Origin: Spirochaetales bacterium
GTDB taxonomy: Bacteria; Spirochaetota; Spirochaetia; Sphaerochaetales; Sphaerochaetaceae
DNA length: 64,000 nucleotides
Assembly (NCBI GenBank): GCA_028722305.1
Contig: JAQYHB010000001.1
Coordinates: forward strand, 40,608 to 104,607
Direction of reading: 5' to 3'
Position 1 is the first letter of the stretch; each line of letters begins with the position of its first letter. Of this stretch, positions 16,681 to 25,469 are shown piece after piece. A model generated the notes under the pieces. It saw nothing but the letters and a program-made list of their open reading frames with translations, ran no database searches and had not been told where the DNA came from. Made by a program: the position numbers and the translations under genes.

Positions 16681-18393
16681 CTACTTCGCCTGATGGTCCT
16701 TCATCCAGATTTCCATCGTATGGCTTACCGCGTCCGCGCTCTCCAGCGTCATGACACGGTCCTTCAGCTCCTTGGCCTCCTGCCAGCTGACGGAGCGCAA
16801 TACCCTGCGCACCTCCAGCACCTTCTGGGGGTCCATGGAGAACTCGTCCAGCCCGAGGCCGGCCAGCAACACCGAGCAACGCGGGTCGCCCGCCATCTCC
16901 CCGCACATGCCGCAGGGGATGTGGGCGGCGTGAGCGGCTTCGATGACCATGCGGATCGAGCGGAGCACCGCCGGGTGGTAGGGTTGATAGAGATAGGAAA
17001 TTTTCTCATTTCCACGGTCGACGGCCAATGTGTACTGGATCAGGTCGTTGGTACCGATCGAGAAGAAGTCGACGCGTTTGGCAAGCAGGTCGGCGCAAAG
17101 CGCGGCGCTAGGCACCTCGATCATCGTCCCCACCTGGACATCCTTGTCGTAGGGAATGCCTGAGGCGGCAAGCGAACGCTTGGCCTCATCCAGCACGGCA
17201 AGCACCGCGTCCAACTCCCCGACCCCGCTGATCATCGGGAACATGATTCTCAGCTTTCCATAGATGGAAGCCCTAAGCAAGGCCCGGAGCTGAGTCAGAA
17301 AGATATCCTTGCGGGACAGGCAGAAGCGGACGGCACGCCAGCCGAGAATCGGGTTCTGCTCGTCGATGCCCAGCCCGGGAACCACCTTGTCCCCTCCGAC
17401 GTCGAAGGTACGGATGGTCACCGGCTTGGGGGCCATCTTCTCGATGATGGTGCGGTAGTCGTTGAACTGCACATCCTCGCTGACATTTTCCCCCTGGTTG
17501 ATGATCAGATACTCGGAACGGAAAAGCCCCACTCCGTCACAGCCCACCTCGTGGATGTGGCCCACCTCCTCGATCATCTCGATGTTAGCCATCAGGTGCA
17601 GCACCCGGCCATCCTTCATGACAGTCGTCTCTCTGGCAAGCTTCTCCAGCTCGCGGTCGTGGAGCAGCAACCGCTGGAACTCACGACTGAATGTCTCCAA
17701 CGCCTCTTGGCTGGGGTCGACCACCACGGTACCCGCGAATCCGTTGACCACCACCTGGCTTCCCGACCTGACATGGCTGGAAAGATCGCCAAGACCGATG
17801 ACCGAGGGGATACGGAGGGAACGGGTAAGGATGGCCACATGGCTGGTGGGGCCGCCGGAATCCAGGGCGATGCCCTTCACATGGGTCTTGTCCATCAAAA
17901 AGAGCTCGCTAGGCATCAGCCGGTCGCTGACCAGGATCACGTCATGGTCCAGATGGGCCAGGCTCCCGCGGTTCCTGCCCTCAAGGCACTCGATCACCTG
18001 GAAAGAGACGTCCCGCAGGTCATCGCAGCGCTCTTTCAGGCCCGCATCTCCGCTCTGGTCGAGCATGCTGACCATCTGCTCCACCACCGACTCGACCGCC
18101 CAGGGAGCGCAGACCAGGTTCTGGGTGATACGGTCCTCGACCTGGCTCTTGAAGACTTGATCCTCCAACATCATCACATGGGTATCGATGATGCTCTGAC
18201 TGGTCTTGTCGCCCTTGCCCTCCCGCAACAGGGCGATGGCGGCATCGACCGCCTGATGGAACCGGCGGATTTCACCGGGCACCTGCTCCGAAGTGATGGA
18301 ATCGTGGACTACTGCGACCGGATGGTGGAGATACAGATAAGCCTCTCCCCGCACAAGACCGTATGCTGTGCCGATGCCTTTTCGTAGAATCAT
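16681..18393 (-). CDS. ptsI: Phosphoenolpyruvate-protein phosphotransferase (PTS Enzyme I)
   Basis: Transfers phosphate from PEP to HPr at the top of the sugar phosphotransferase system. The active-site His is His185 in GGPTSHVAIL, matching E. coli His189. PEP-site motifs follow: VGLFRSEYLI, MFPMISG, FFSIGTNDLIQYTLAVDR and CGMCGEMAGD with the catalytic Cys. Start 18393 gives 570 aa, the family length. The promoter at 18403-18431 puts +1 about 3 nt before this ATG, so the mRNA is probably leaderless. No HPr or Enzyme II gene is nearby, so the sugar or regulatory target is unknown. Confidence 0.93.
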   Translation of the reverse strand: MILRKGIGTAYGLVRGEAYLYLHHPVAVVHDSITSEQVPGEIRRFHQAVDAAIALLREGKGDKTSQSIIDTHVMMLEDQVFKSQVEDRITQNLVCAPWAVESVVEQMVSMLDQSGDAGLKERCDDLRDVSFQVIECLEGRNRGSLAHLDHDVILVSDRLMPSELFLMDKTHVKGIALDSGGPTSHVAILTRSLRIPSVIGLGDLSSHVRSGSQVVVNGFAGTVVVDPSQEALETFSREFQRLLLHDRELEKLARETTVMKDGRVLHLMANIEMIEEVGHIHEVGCDGVGLFRSEYLIINQGENVSEDVQFNDYRTIIEKMAPKPVTIRTFDVGGDKVVPGLGIDEQNPILGWRAVRFCLSRKDIFLTQLRALLRASIYGKLRIMFPMISGVGELDAVLAVLDEAKRSLAASGIPYDKDVQVGTMIEVPSAALCADLLAKRVDFFSIGTNDLIQYTLAVDRGNEKISYLYQPYHPAVLRSIRMVIEAAHAAHIPCGMCGEMAGDPRCSVLLAGLGLDEFSMDPQKVLEVRRVLRSVSWQEAKELKDRVMTLESADAVSHTMEIWMKDHQAK

Positions 18394-18402
18394 GGTATAT
18401 CC

Positions 18403-18431
18403 ATGGTATCGCAGATAAAAAAAGGGCTCAA
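18403..18431 (-). promoter_or_regulatory. ptsI promoter, predicts a leaderless mRNA
   Basis: Minus strand TTGAGC (18431-18426), 17-nt spacer, TACCAT (18408-18403). +1 is expected near 18396, about 3 nt before ATG 18393. Confidence 0.5.
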
Positions 18432-18481
18432 CGCTTTTCCCGCCGCTTCCGTGGGAAAAACGAGCCGGAACATGATGCCAC

Positions 18482-18510
18482 TGGAAAGGCAGGGGCTGGT
18501 CGGATACACT
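18482..18510 (+). promoter_or_regulatory. Promoter of the GerMN lipoprotein gene, predicts a leaderless mRNA
   Basis: TGGAAA (18482-18487), 17-nt spacer, TACACT (18505-18510); +1 is expected at about 18517, one base before ATG 18518. Moderate match to consensus. Confidence 0.45.
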
Positions 18511-18517
18511 CAAGGCT

Positions 18518-19042
18518 ATGCTCCACCTTCCGAAACACCCCTACCTGTTCGCATGGCTCTGCTGGCTGGTCCTCTCCTGCCTGCTAGTCTTGGGGTGTCT
18601 GCCAAAAATCCGCGACGCGTTTAAGCGTAGCGGGGTGCGGGAACTCTTGGCCTCCCGCTCCGTCGAGCAGGTGGCAAGCGACCACCGGCAGGTCACCGTC
18701 TTCTTCCTCGACAGCTCGCTGAAGGAGGTCGGTTTCCAGCAATGGCAGAAGCGGCTCGGGGGTGACCAATACCACGACACATTGGAGAACCTGCTCGCGG
18801 GACCGGATCTCGCAAGCATCAGGAAGGGAGCCGCAAGTTTTATCGCACCCGACACCGAGCTGATTGGATGCACCCTTTCCAGCCGCACGCTCTTTGTCGA
18901 CCTTTCCCGACAATTCCTCGGCTCCCCCGACCTAGGTAAGGCGGTGGAACAGATAGAAACGACCATGCGGGCTTTCGATGCTGTCGACAGGGTGCAGATC
19001 CTCGTTGACGGCCAGCCGCTCTCAGAGCTTCGCCAAAAATGA
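18518..19042 (+). CDS. GerMN-domain lipoprotein
   Basis: Predicted membrane-anchored protein of 174 aa. A hydrophobic N-terminus ends in a lipobox-like LLVLGC, so the mature protein would start at a lipid-modified Cys. The rest looks like a GerMN domain: a LLAGP step, an FIAPDTELIGCTLSSRTLFVDLS strand pair and VDRVQILVDGQPL near the end. GerMN domains occur in spore-germination GerM and in unrelated envelope lipoproteins; the function is unknown. The last 21 nt overlap the end of convergent tlyA. Confidence 0.75.
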   Translation: MLHLPKHPYLFAWLCWLVLSCLLVLGCLPKIRDAFKRSGVRELLASRSVEQVASDHRQVTVFFLDSSLKEVGFQQWQKRLGGDQYHDTLENLLAGPDLASIRKGAASFIAPDTELIGCTLSSRTLFVDLSRQFLGSPDLGKAVEQIETTMRAFDAVDRVQILVDGQPLSELRQK

Positions 19043-19777
19043 TGGCTCGTCCAAGGCCCCATCCAGACCGAGGAGCGCCAGATACTCGGTATTTCCCTTC
19101 CTGCCGGTTATAGGGCTCCTGACGATGTCCCGAACGGCAATGTTCTCGTCAGAAAGTTGCCGATAGACGGACAGCAGGACATCGCGTAGCAGTTGCGGGT
19201 CCGTGACCACTCCATGGAATCCGGGTTGACCTTTGGGTACCTCGAACTGCGGCTTGATCAGGCTGACCAGCCAGCTGCCACCGCATAGCGAGAGGATGTG
19301 GCCCGCGGCGCCACTGATTGAACGGAAGGAAAGGTCGCAGACCGCCGCCTGAGGTGCCGGATCCAAGGCATCGAGAGTCATGATGTTCTGTCGCTCATGC
19401 ACCCTGACCCGGTCATCCTGCCGGAGTTTCCAGGAAAGCTGGTTGGTCCCGACATCGACCGAGTGGACCAGACTGGCTCCGTGCTGCAGCAGGCAGTCGG
19501 TGAAACCACCGGTAGAAGAGCCAGCGTCAAGCACGCACATGCCTGAAACATCCAGATGGAAGGCTTTCAAAGCGTGCTCCAGCTTGTAGCCGCCACGGGA
19601 GACGTATTTCTCAAAGGTGAACGAAAGAGGGACATCCTCGGGAAACTTCATCTTCGGATCAGCGCAAACCTCTCCCCCTGCCAGCACATTCCGGCAGACG
19701 ATGTAGGCGCCGAGTTTCTCTCTGCCGATATCAGGATAATTCACTGCAAGCAGATCGATCAGCGCACGCTTCTTCAT
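19022..19777 (-). CDS. tlyA: TlyA-family rRNA 2'-O-methyltransferase
   Basis: An S4-like RNA-binding start (MKKRALIDLLAVNYPDIGREKLGAYI) and VSRGGYKLEHAL precede a Rossmann methyltransferase with VLDAGSSTGGFTDCLL and CDLSFRSISGA. In mycobacteria TlyA methylates cytidines of 16S and 23S rRNA; the Brachyspira homologue was first described as a hemolysin. 251 aa. Overlaps ymdB by 4 nt (ATGA), so it is translationally coupled as the last gene of rny-ymdB-tlyA. Confidence 0.92.
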   Translation of the reverse strand: MKKRALIDLLAVNYPDIGREKLGAYIVCRNVLAGGEVCADPKMKFPEDVPLSFTFEKYVSRGGYKLEHALKAFHLDVSGMCVLDAGSSTGGFTDCLLQHGASLVHSVDVGTNQLSWKLRQDDRVRVHERQNIMTLDALDPAPQAAVCDLSFRSISGAAGHILSLCGGSWLVSLIKPQFEVPKGQPGFHGVVTDPQLLRDVLLSVYRQLSDENIAVRDIVRSPITGRKGNTEYLALLGLDGALDEPSFLAKL

Positions 19778-20562
19778 GCCAGGATCCGCCTGATGGAGAG
19801 CGCCCTCCCGCTTGCCACGTCGATGGTGACCAGCACCCCGTTGATTTCCGCCTCTCCATCCTTGATGGGGTTGCGTAGCGGCATCTGGCTGAGTTGCTTC
19901 TGGATGGCGATCTCCGGCACGCTGCCTATGACGCTCTCTTTCGGGCCGGTAAAGCCCAAGTCGGTCTGGTAGGCGGTTCCACGGGGAAGGATCTTGGCAT
20001 CGGCTGTGGCCACATGGGTGTGGGTCCCGACCACAGCGCTCACCTTGCCGTCCAAGTAGAAACCCAACGCTTCCTTCTCGTCGGTAGCTTCAGCATGGAA
20101 GTCGACCAGCACGACAGGAGTCTGGCGCCTCGCCTGTTGGGCGAGCTTCAGGCCGATACGGAACGGGTCGTCGGTCTGGGGCATCTCGATGCGTCCCTGC
20201 AGGTTGATGACGGCCACAGGGCCACAGGGGGTAGACACGACGCACATGCCGTGTCCGGGCGCTCCATCGGGATAGTTCGCCGGACGAAGCAAGCGGTTCT
20301 CACTGTCCAGGACGGGGCGCAGGTCCTCCTGCTGCCAGATGTGGTTGCCGCTGGTGATTACGTCGACTCCCAAGGAGAAAAGCTGGTTCATCTGCCCTAC
20401 CGACAGCCCGAACCCGTCTGCGGCGTTCTCGCCGTTGACCACCACCACATCGGCCTTGGTCTGCTTCTTCAAGTCTCCCAAGGATACAAAAAGCGCCCGG
20501 AGGCCAGGCTGTCCGCAGACATCCCCCAGCATCAGGGCGTTCAATGACTTTTTCTCAGCCAT
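19774..20562 (-). CDS. ymdB: YmdB-type metallophosphoesterase
   Basis: Dinuclear-metal phosphodiesterase; Bacillus YmdB cleaves 2',3'-cyclic nucleotides and affects biofilm gene expression. Metal-site motifs are present in order: MLGDVCGQPG, VNGENAADGFG, TSGNHIW, VDFHAEATDEK and GTHTHV. 262 aa. Starts 3 nt after the end of rny; the rny-ymdB pairing is a conserved arrangement, fitting a shared role in RNA turnover. Confidence 0.92.
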   Translation of the reverse strand: MAEKKSLNALMLGDVCGQPGLRALFVSLGDLKKQTKADVVVVNGENAADGFGLSVGQMNQLFSLGVDVITSGNHIWQQEDLRPVLDSENRLLRPANYPDGAPGHGMCVVSTPCGPVAVINLQGRIEMPQTDDPFRIGLKLAQQARRQTPVVLVDFHAEATDEKEALGFYLDGKVSAVVGTHTHVATADAKILPRGTAYQTDLGFTGPKESVIGSVPEIAIQKQLSQMPLRNPIKDGEAEINGVLVTIDVASGRALSIRRILA

Positions 20563-20564
20563 GG

Positions 20565-22094
20565 TTACCTTGCGTATTCGACAACGCGGGTCTCGCGGAT
20601 GATCGTCACCTTGATACGGCCGGGATAGCGAAGCTCAGCCTCAATCCTCTCGGCAATCTTGCGGGCGATATCCTTTGCCTGCTCGTCATTCACCTTCTCG
20701 TTGTTGACCATGATGCGGAGCTCTCTTCCCGCCTGGATGGCGAACGCGTTGTCCACACCATCGAAGCTCTTGGCAATCTTCTCCAACGACTCAAGGCGCT
20801 TGATGTAGTTGTCGATCGTCTCGCGTCTCGCACCCGGGCGGGAAGCGCTGATCGCGTCGGCGATCTGCACGATCACTGCCTCGACAGTCTCAGGCTCCAC
20901 ATCGTTATGGTGCGCGAGAATGGCGTTGACGACCTTCGGGTCCTCACCCAGCCGCTTGGCCAGGTCGGCGCCCAATTCGGCATGGTTCTGGTCGCCTTCG
21001 CTCTCGATACCCTTGCCGATATCGTGCAACAGACCCGCGCGCATCGCCAGCTGGCTGTCGGCACCCACCTCTTTGGCGATCATGCCGGCGAGAATGGCGA
21101 CTTCCTTGCTGTGATTCAGCACGCTCTGTCCGTAGCTGGTACGGAAGTAGAGCCTGCCAAGAGCCCTGATGGCCTCCTGGCTCATGTTGCTGATACCAAG
21201 ATCGAAGACCACGGTCTCTCCCTGATCCATGATGACACGGGCGATCTCCTTGGTGACTTTGGAGACGACCTCTTCGATGCGGGCCGGATGGATACGACCA
21301 TCCTGCACCAGACGTTCGAGAGAAACACGGGCAATCTCGCGACGCACCGGATCAAAGGAGGAAATGACGACCGCCTCAGGGGTATCGTCGATGATGATAT
21401 CCACTCCAGTCAGTGTCTCCAGTGTCCTGATGTTGCGACCCTCTCGGCCGATGATGCGCCCCTTCATCTCATCGCTGGGCAGACTGACGGAGGAGACGGT
21501 GATGTCACCGGTCACCTCGGAGGCAATCCGCTGAATGGAGGAGACGATGATGTCCCTAGCCTTCTTGTCGGCGGTCAGTTGCGCCTCTGCTTCAATCTTG
21601 TTGATCTCTACTTGGGCGTCATGGCGCGCGGCATCCTGCATCTGCGCCATGATGGCATTCTTCGCCTCATCGGCGGTCATGCTGGCAATCCGCTCCAGCT
21701 CGCTGGTAAGTGAATTCTCCCGGTCGGAGAGAGCCTTCTCCCGATCGTTGAGCGCATTCTCGCGATCTCCCTGTTGTTTTTTGGTATTCTCGATCTCGCC
21801 CTGCTTTTTCTCGAGTGCCTCTTCCTTGTCCTGCAGACGGCGTTCCGTCCTCTGCAGTTCATTCTGACGCTCTCGCGCTTCACGTTCCTGCTGGCGCTGT
21901 TCGTCCAGCAGTTGTTTGCGTGTCTCAAGAACGAGTTCGTTTTTCTTCGCTTCCGCTTCTTTTACAGCCTCAGCATCCAGACGGGCAGCCTTCTGCTCGA
22001 TGGAGGTGAGTTTAAATTTCGCATACAGCCAACGGGCACTCCAGCCCAGCGCAATACCAATCACAGCAACCAGGAGAGTAATAACATACGACAT
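20565..22094 (-). CDS. rny: Ribonuclease Y
   Basis: Membrane-anchored endoribonuclease that starts mRNA decay. An N-terminal transmembrane helix (YVITLLVAVIGIALGW), a long charged coiled coil to about residue 200, a KH domain with GREGRNIRTLETLTGVDII, and an HD domain with GLLHDIGKGIE and LAHHNDVEP. 509 aa, typical length. GGGGGTA lies just before the ATG. Strong promoter at 22124-22152; first gene of the rny-ymdB-tlyA operon. Confidence 0.97.
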   Translation of the reverse strand: MSYVITLLVAVIGIALGWSARWLYAKFKLTSIEQKAARLDAEAVKEAEAKKNELVLETRKQLLDEQRQQEREARERQNELQRTERRLQDKEEALEKKQGEIENTKKQQGDRENALNDREKALSDRENSLTSELERIASMTADEAKNAIMAQMQDAARHDAQVEINKIEAEAQLTADKKARDIIVSSIQRIASEVTGDITVSSVSLPSDEMKGRIIGREGRNIRTLETLTGVDIIIDDTPEAVVISSFDPVRREIARVSLERLVQDGRIHPARIEEVVSKVTKEIARVIMDQGETVVFDLGISNMSQEAIRALGRLYFRTSYGQSVLNHSKEVAILAGMIAKEVGADSQLAMRAGLLHDIGKGIESEGDQNHAELGADLAKRLGEDPKVVNAILAHHNDVEPETVEAVIVQIADAISASRPGARRETIDNYIKRLESLEKIAKSFDGVDNAFAIQAGRELRIMVNNEKVNDEQAKDIARKIAERIEAELRYPGRIKVTIIRETRVVEYAR

Positions 22095-22123
22095 ATACTA
22101 CCCCCTAAATTGTAGTAAACCTC

Positions 22124-22152
22124 ATTCTAGGGGTGCTATGCCCGATTGTCAA
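22124..22152 (-). promoter_or_regulatory. rny operon promoter
   Basis: Minus strand TTGACA (22152-22147), 17-nt spacer, TAGAAT (22129-22124). It lies just past the ribosomal-cluster terminator. Confidence 0.8.
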
Positions 22153-22170
22153 GGATAGGGGGGAAGCATG

Positions 22171-22195
22171 AAAAAACCGCCCCCGAAGGAGCGGT
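22171..22195 (-). terminator. Terminator of the S10-spc-alpha cluster
   Basis: Minus strand ACCGCTCC-TTCG-GGGGCGGT followed by TTTTTT; a strong intrinsic terminator about 50 nt after rplQ. Confidence 0.9.
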
Positions 22196-22244
22196 CTTGG
22201 TCAGGGAACTGACCTCTTGCATTCGCATTACGGAAATCCGGGTC

Positions 22245-22814
22245 TTATTTGTCCCCGCCGCCAGCCTTGCCGCCAGCCATCGTCTTGCGGACGCCTGCTG
22301 CCTTGGCAGAGCCCTTCGCAGCAGCAACTTTTGAAGAACGAGCGTGCTTCTTCACGTCCTTGTTCTCCTTCTTAGCCTTCGGAGCGGCGGCTTTCTTCTC
22401 GGAAGCCTTCGCTTCCTTCTCTTCAGCCTGCTTCTCGACCTTCTTCTCGTGCTCGGCGGTCTTCTCAACCAGCTCGAGAATGCACATCTCGGCCGCATCG
22501 CCAAGACGGAAACCGGTCTTCAGGATTCTGGTGTAACCACCCTTTCTCTCCTTGAAGAGAGGTCCGATCTCGTTGAACAATTTGGCGACAACACCCTCAT
22601 CATAGATATAGGCGGCCGCGATTCTGCGGTTGTGGACGTTGTCCTCTTTCGCGCGAGTAATGAGCTTCTCGGCCTTCTTGCGGACCTCGAGAGCCTTAGG
22701 CTTGGTGGTCTCAATCCGTTCATACTTGAACAGAGAGGTGACCATGGAACGCAACAGGGCCTTACGCTCAGCGGAGCGTCTGTCCAGCGCGTTGAAACCA
22801 ATCTTATGCTTCAT
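22245..22814 (-). CDS. rplQ: Ribosomal protein L17
   Basis: Large-subunit protein near the exit tunnel. The core ([52 protein letters not shown]) matches L17. At 189 aa it is far longer than the usual about 120 aa because of a C-terminal extension of about 70 residues made mostly of Lys, Ala and Glu. The start overlaps the end of rpoA by 11 nt. Last gene of the cluster. Confidence 0.96.
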   Translation of the reverse strand: MKHKIGFNALDRRSAERKALLRSMVTSLFKYERIETTKPKALEVRKKAEKLITRAKEDNVHNRRIAAAYIYDEGVVAKLFNEIGPLFKERKGGYTRILKTGFRLGDAAEMCILELVEKTAEHEKKVEKQAEEKEAKASEKKAAAPKAKKENKDVKKHARSSKVAAAKGSAKAAGVRKTMAGGKAGGGDK

Positions 22815-23871
22815 TGCTATTTTCCTCTTTATTCTCGGCTGCGCCGTTAACCCTCATGGCGGTCTTCAGCACACTGTAATCAGTCATTCCGAGACTCAGG
22901 TTCCACTCTTTGAGCTTCTCCTTGATCTCCTGGAGGCTCTTCTTGCCAAAATTCCTCGTCTTCGCCATCTCTTCCTCGGTCTTTTTGGTCAGGTCGCCAA
23001 TGGTTCTGATATTGGCGTTCTTCAGACAGTTGGACGAACGAACGGTAAGTTCCAAGTCCTCCACAGGGGTGTTCAGAATCTTGCGGACCCTCGCCTCCTC
23101 CTCATCAATCTCGTCGTTGCTGTTGATCAGCGACTCATCGAAGTTGATGAAGATCTGGAAATGGTCCTTTGCGATTTTGGCCGCTTCCGCCAAGGCATTC
23201 TGGGGAGCGATGGTGCCATCGGTCCAAATCTCCAGCGTCAGCTTATCGTAATCGTTGCGATAGCCAACACGGGTCGGCTCGATGTGGTACTTCACCAGTT
23301 TGACGGGAGAGAAGACGCCGTCGACAGGAATGACACCAGCCTCATCCTCAACATATTTTTTGTTGATTTCAGCCGGCACATACCCTCTGCCGAGGTCGAT
23401 CTGTACTTCCATCTCGAGGTTGCAGTCATCCATCATGGTAAAGACCACCAAGTCTTTGTTGGTAATCTCAACCCGGTCACGCTCAAAGTCCGCACCGGTT
23501 ACGACTCCGGGGCCTTTGCACTCGATCAAGAGGGTGGTACCCTCCACATCTTCGGGCATTTTGATCTGCAGCTTCTTCAGAGCGGCGGTGATGTCCATGA
23601 TATCCTCACGTACACCAGGAATCTGCTCGTACTCGCTGACGATCATTTTGGCATTGCCATCTTTGTCGTAACTGGTGAACTTCACGGCAGTGACCGCATA
23701 TCCCTGGATAGAGGAAAGGAGCACTCTGCGGAGCGTGTTGCCAATGGTAGTTCCAAAGCCTCTCTCAAACGGATAGGCGATGAATTTGCCATAGTTCGTT
23801 TCCACTGCGCTATGCTCGAAAGTAATCCCCTTGGGTTTCTTGAAACCCTTAAGCAGGTTTTTGCGTGCCAT
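22804..23871 (-). CDS. rpoA: RNA polymerase alpha subunit
   Basis: Scaffold for polymerase assembly and contact point for activators. The N-terminal domain carries [22 protein letters not shown]; the C-terminal DNA-binding domain carries [22 protein letters not shown] and [13 protein letters not shown]. 355 aa with a short charged tail. Sits between rpsD and rplQ as in most bacteria. Confidence 0.98.
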   Translation of the reverse strand: MARKNLLKGFKKPKGITFEHSAVETNYGKFIAYPFERGFGTTIGNTLRRVLLSSIQGYAVTAVKFTSYDKDGNAKMIVSEYEQIPGVREDIMDITAALKKLQIKMPEDVEGTTLLIECKGPGVVTGADFERDRVEITNKDLVVFTMMDDCNLEMEVQIDLGRGYVPAEINKKYVEDEAGVIPVDGVFSPVKLVKYHIEPTRVGYRNDYDKLTLEIWTDGTIAPQNALAEAAKIAKDHFQIFINFDESLINSNDEIDEEEARVRKILNTPVEDLELTVRSSNCLKNANIRTIGDLTKKTEEEMAKTRNFGKKSLQEIKEKLKEWNLSLGMTDYSVLKTAMRVNGAAENKEENSNEA

Positions 23872-23881
23872 GAACCACTCC

Positions 23882-24523
23882 TTACTTGGAATACAACTCG
23901 ACGATCAGCTGCTCGTTGATCTTCTCGAGCTCGGTAACTTCACTTCTTCTCGGGACGGCGTTGAAGGTTCCTTTCATCGCATCCGGATCCAGCGACAACC
24001 AAGGAGAGACACCGCTCTTGCCGAACTCTTCGAGGTTCTGCTTGATCAGGGTCATCTTCTGAGCACGCGCGGTCAGGGTAATCACGTCACCCGGCTTCAC
24101 GGAGTAGGAAGGAATATCGACCCGTCTCCCATTGACCATCACGTGGCCATGGTTCACCAGCTGGGCAGCCTGATTGCGACTGGCAGCGAAGTACAGACGG
24201 TACACAACGTTGTCCAAGCGGCACTCGAGCAGGCTGATAAGCGTCTCACCGGTGATTCCGGGGCGGCGGGCAGCTTCCTCGAAGGTTCTCTTGAACTGCT
24301 TCTCGAGCATGCAATAGGTCTTCTTCAGCTTCTGCTTTTCAGCCAGCTGGAGACCATAGGTGGTCTGCTTCTTCGCACGAGCTCTCGGATCGCGGCCAGG
24401 AAGACCGGCATTCTTGAGATCGTTCAACGGGCACTTGCCGGAACGGCAGCGGTCACCCTTGAGAAACAGCTTGCAGCGCTCAGCTCTGCAAACTCTGCAT
24501 TTTGGTCCAGTATATCTTGCCAT
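23882..24523 (-). CDS. rpsD: Ribosomal protein S4 (zinc-binding form)
   Basis: Primary 16S rRNA binder of the 30S body. The N-terminus keeps a cysteine cluster ([12 protein letters not shown] and SGKCPL) that should bind zinc, and the S4 RNA-binding domain shows [31 protein letters not shown]. 213 aa. In E. coli S4 represses the alpha operon; no such site was recognised here. Confidence 0.97.
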   Translation of the reverse strand: MARYTGPKCRVCRAERCKLFLKGDRCRSGKCPLNDLKNAGLPGRDPRARAKKQTTYGLQLAEKQKLKKTYCMLEKQFKRTFEEAARRPGITGETLISLLECRLDNVVYRLYFAASRNQAAQLVNHGHVMVNGRRVDIPSYSVKPGDVITLTARAQKMTLIKQNLEEFGKSGVSPWLSLDPDAMKGTFNAVPRRSEVTELEKINEQLIVELYSK

Positions 24524-24541
24524 TTTCTTACCTGCTCCTCA

Positions 24542-24919
24542 TCAGACTCTTCTGCTCTTGCGAGGTCTGCAACCATTGTGGGGGATCGGAGTGCAGTCAC
24601 TGATGGTGCGGACCTTCAGTCCAAGCACGCCAAGAGAACGAATAGCGCTCTCACGGCCGACACCGGGCCCCTTCACAAAGACATTCACTTCCTGCAGACC
24701 GGAATCCAGAGCGGCCTTGGCGGCCTTCTCCATCGTGGTCTGAGCGGCATACGGAGTAGACTTCTTGGCACCGCGGAACCCAAGTCCACCGGCGCTTGCC
24801 CAAGAAATAGCGTTGCCCTGCAAATCCGTAATGGTGATGATGGTATTGTTGAAAGTAGCCTGAATATAGACGTTGCCTTCGTATACCGTCTTCTTAACTT
24901 TGCGTTTTACGTTAGCCAT
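24542..24919 (-). CDS. rpsK: Ribosomal protein S11
   Basis: Platform protein of the 30S subunit. [38 protein letters not shown] and the C-terminal [15 protein letters not shown] are typical. 125 aa. Between rpsM and rpsD. Confidence 0.97.
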   Translation of the reverse strand: MANVKRKVKKTVYEGNVYIQATFNNTIITITDLQGNAISWASAGGLGFRGAKKSTPYAAQTTMEKAAKAALDSGLQEVNVFVKGPGVGRESAIRSLGVLGLKVRTISDCTPIPHNGCRPRKSRRV

Positions 24920-24933
24920 TTCTTACCTGCTCC

Positions 24934-25299
24934 TTACTTCTTCTTCGCTGCAACGGTCTTCTTCTTGCCCTTGCGAGTTCTTGCGTTGGTTCTGGTTCTC
25001 TGACCGCGAACCGGAAGACCCTTTCTGTGGCGAAGGCCGCGATAGCAGCCAATGTCCATAAGGCGCTTGATATTCAACGCGACTTCCGTGCGAAGTCTGC
25101 CTTCAACTTTATAGTTCTCATCGATGACCTTTCTGACGACAGCCAGCTGGTCAACGGTCAAGGTGTTGATATTTGCATCCGGGTCGACACCGGCCTTGGC
25201 GCAGATATCCATAGCGGTCTTGTTTCCAATGCCATAGACATACGTCAACGCGATCTTGGTCGCCTTATTCGGTACATCAACACCAGCAATTCTTGCCAT
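24934..25299 (-). CDS. rpsM: Ribosomal protein S13
   Basis: Head protein of the 30S subunit bridging to the 50[45 protein letters not shown] and the basic C-terminus identify it. 121 aa. Confidence 0.97.
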   Translation of the reverse strand: MARIAGVDVPNKATKIALTYVYGIGNKTAMDICAKAGVDPDANINTLTVDQLAVVRKVIDENYKVEGRLRTEVALNIKRLMDIGCYRGLRHRKGLPVRGQRTRTNARTRKGKKKTVAAKKK

Positions 25300-25334
25300 T
25301 TATGGCCTCCTACATTCAATGGTGGGTTGGAAAA

Positions 25335-25451
25335 TCAACCCTTCTGCCTCTGCTTGTGCTTCGGGTTCTCGCAGATGATTCTGACAACACCATGGCGGCG
25401 GATAACCTTGCACTTGTCACAGATCGGCTTCACACTTGCTCTCACTTTCAT
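25335..25451 (-). CDS. rpmJ: Ribosomal protein L36 (zinc form)
   Basis: 38-codon gene translated by hand: [15 protein letters not shown] at the start and [19 protein letters not shown] at the end. The Cys/His zinc ligands (CxxC, C, H) are kept. It follows secY directly; adk, map and infA, common at this position elsewhere, are absent. Confidence 0.95.
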   Translation of the reverse strand: MKVRASVKPICDKCKVIRRHGVVRIICENPKHKQRQKG

Positions 25452-25469
25452 GATAAAGCTCCTTCAGCC

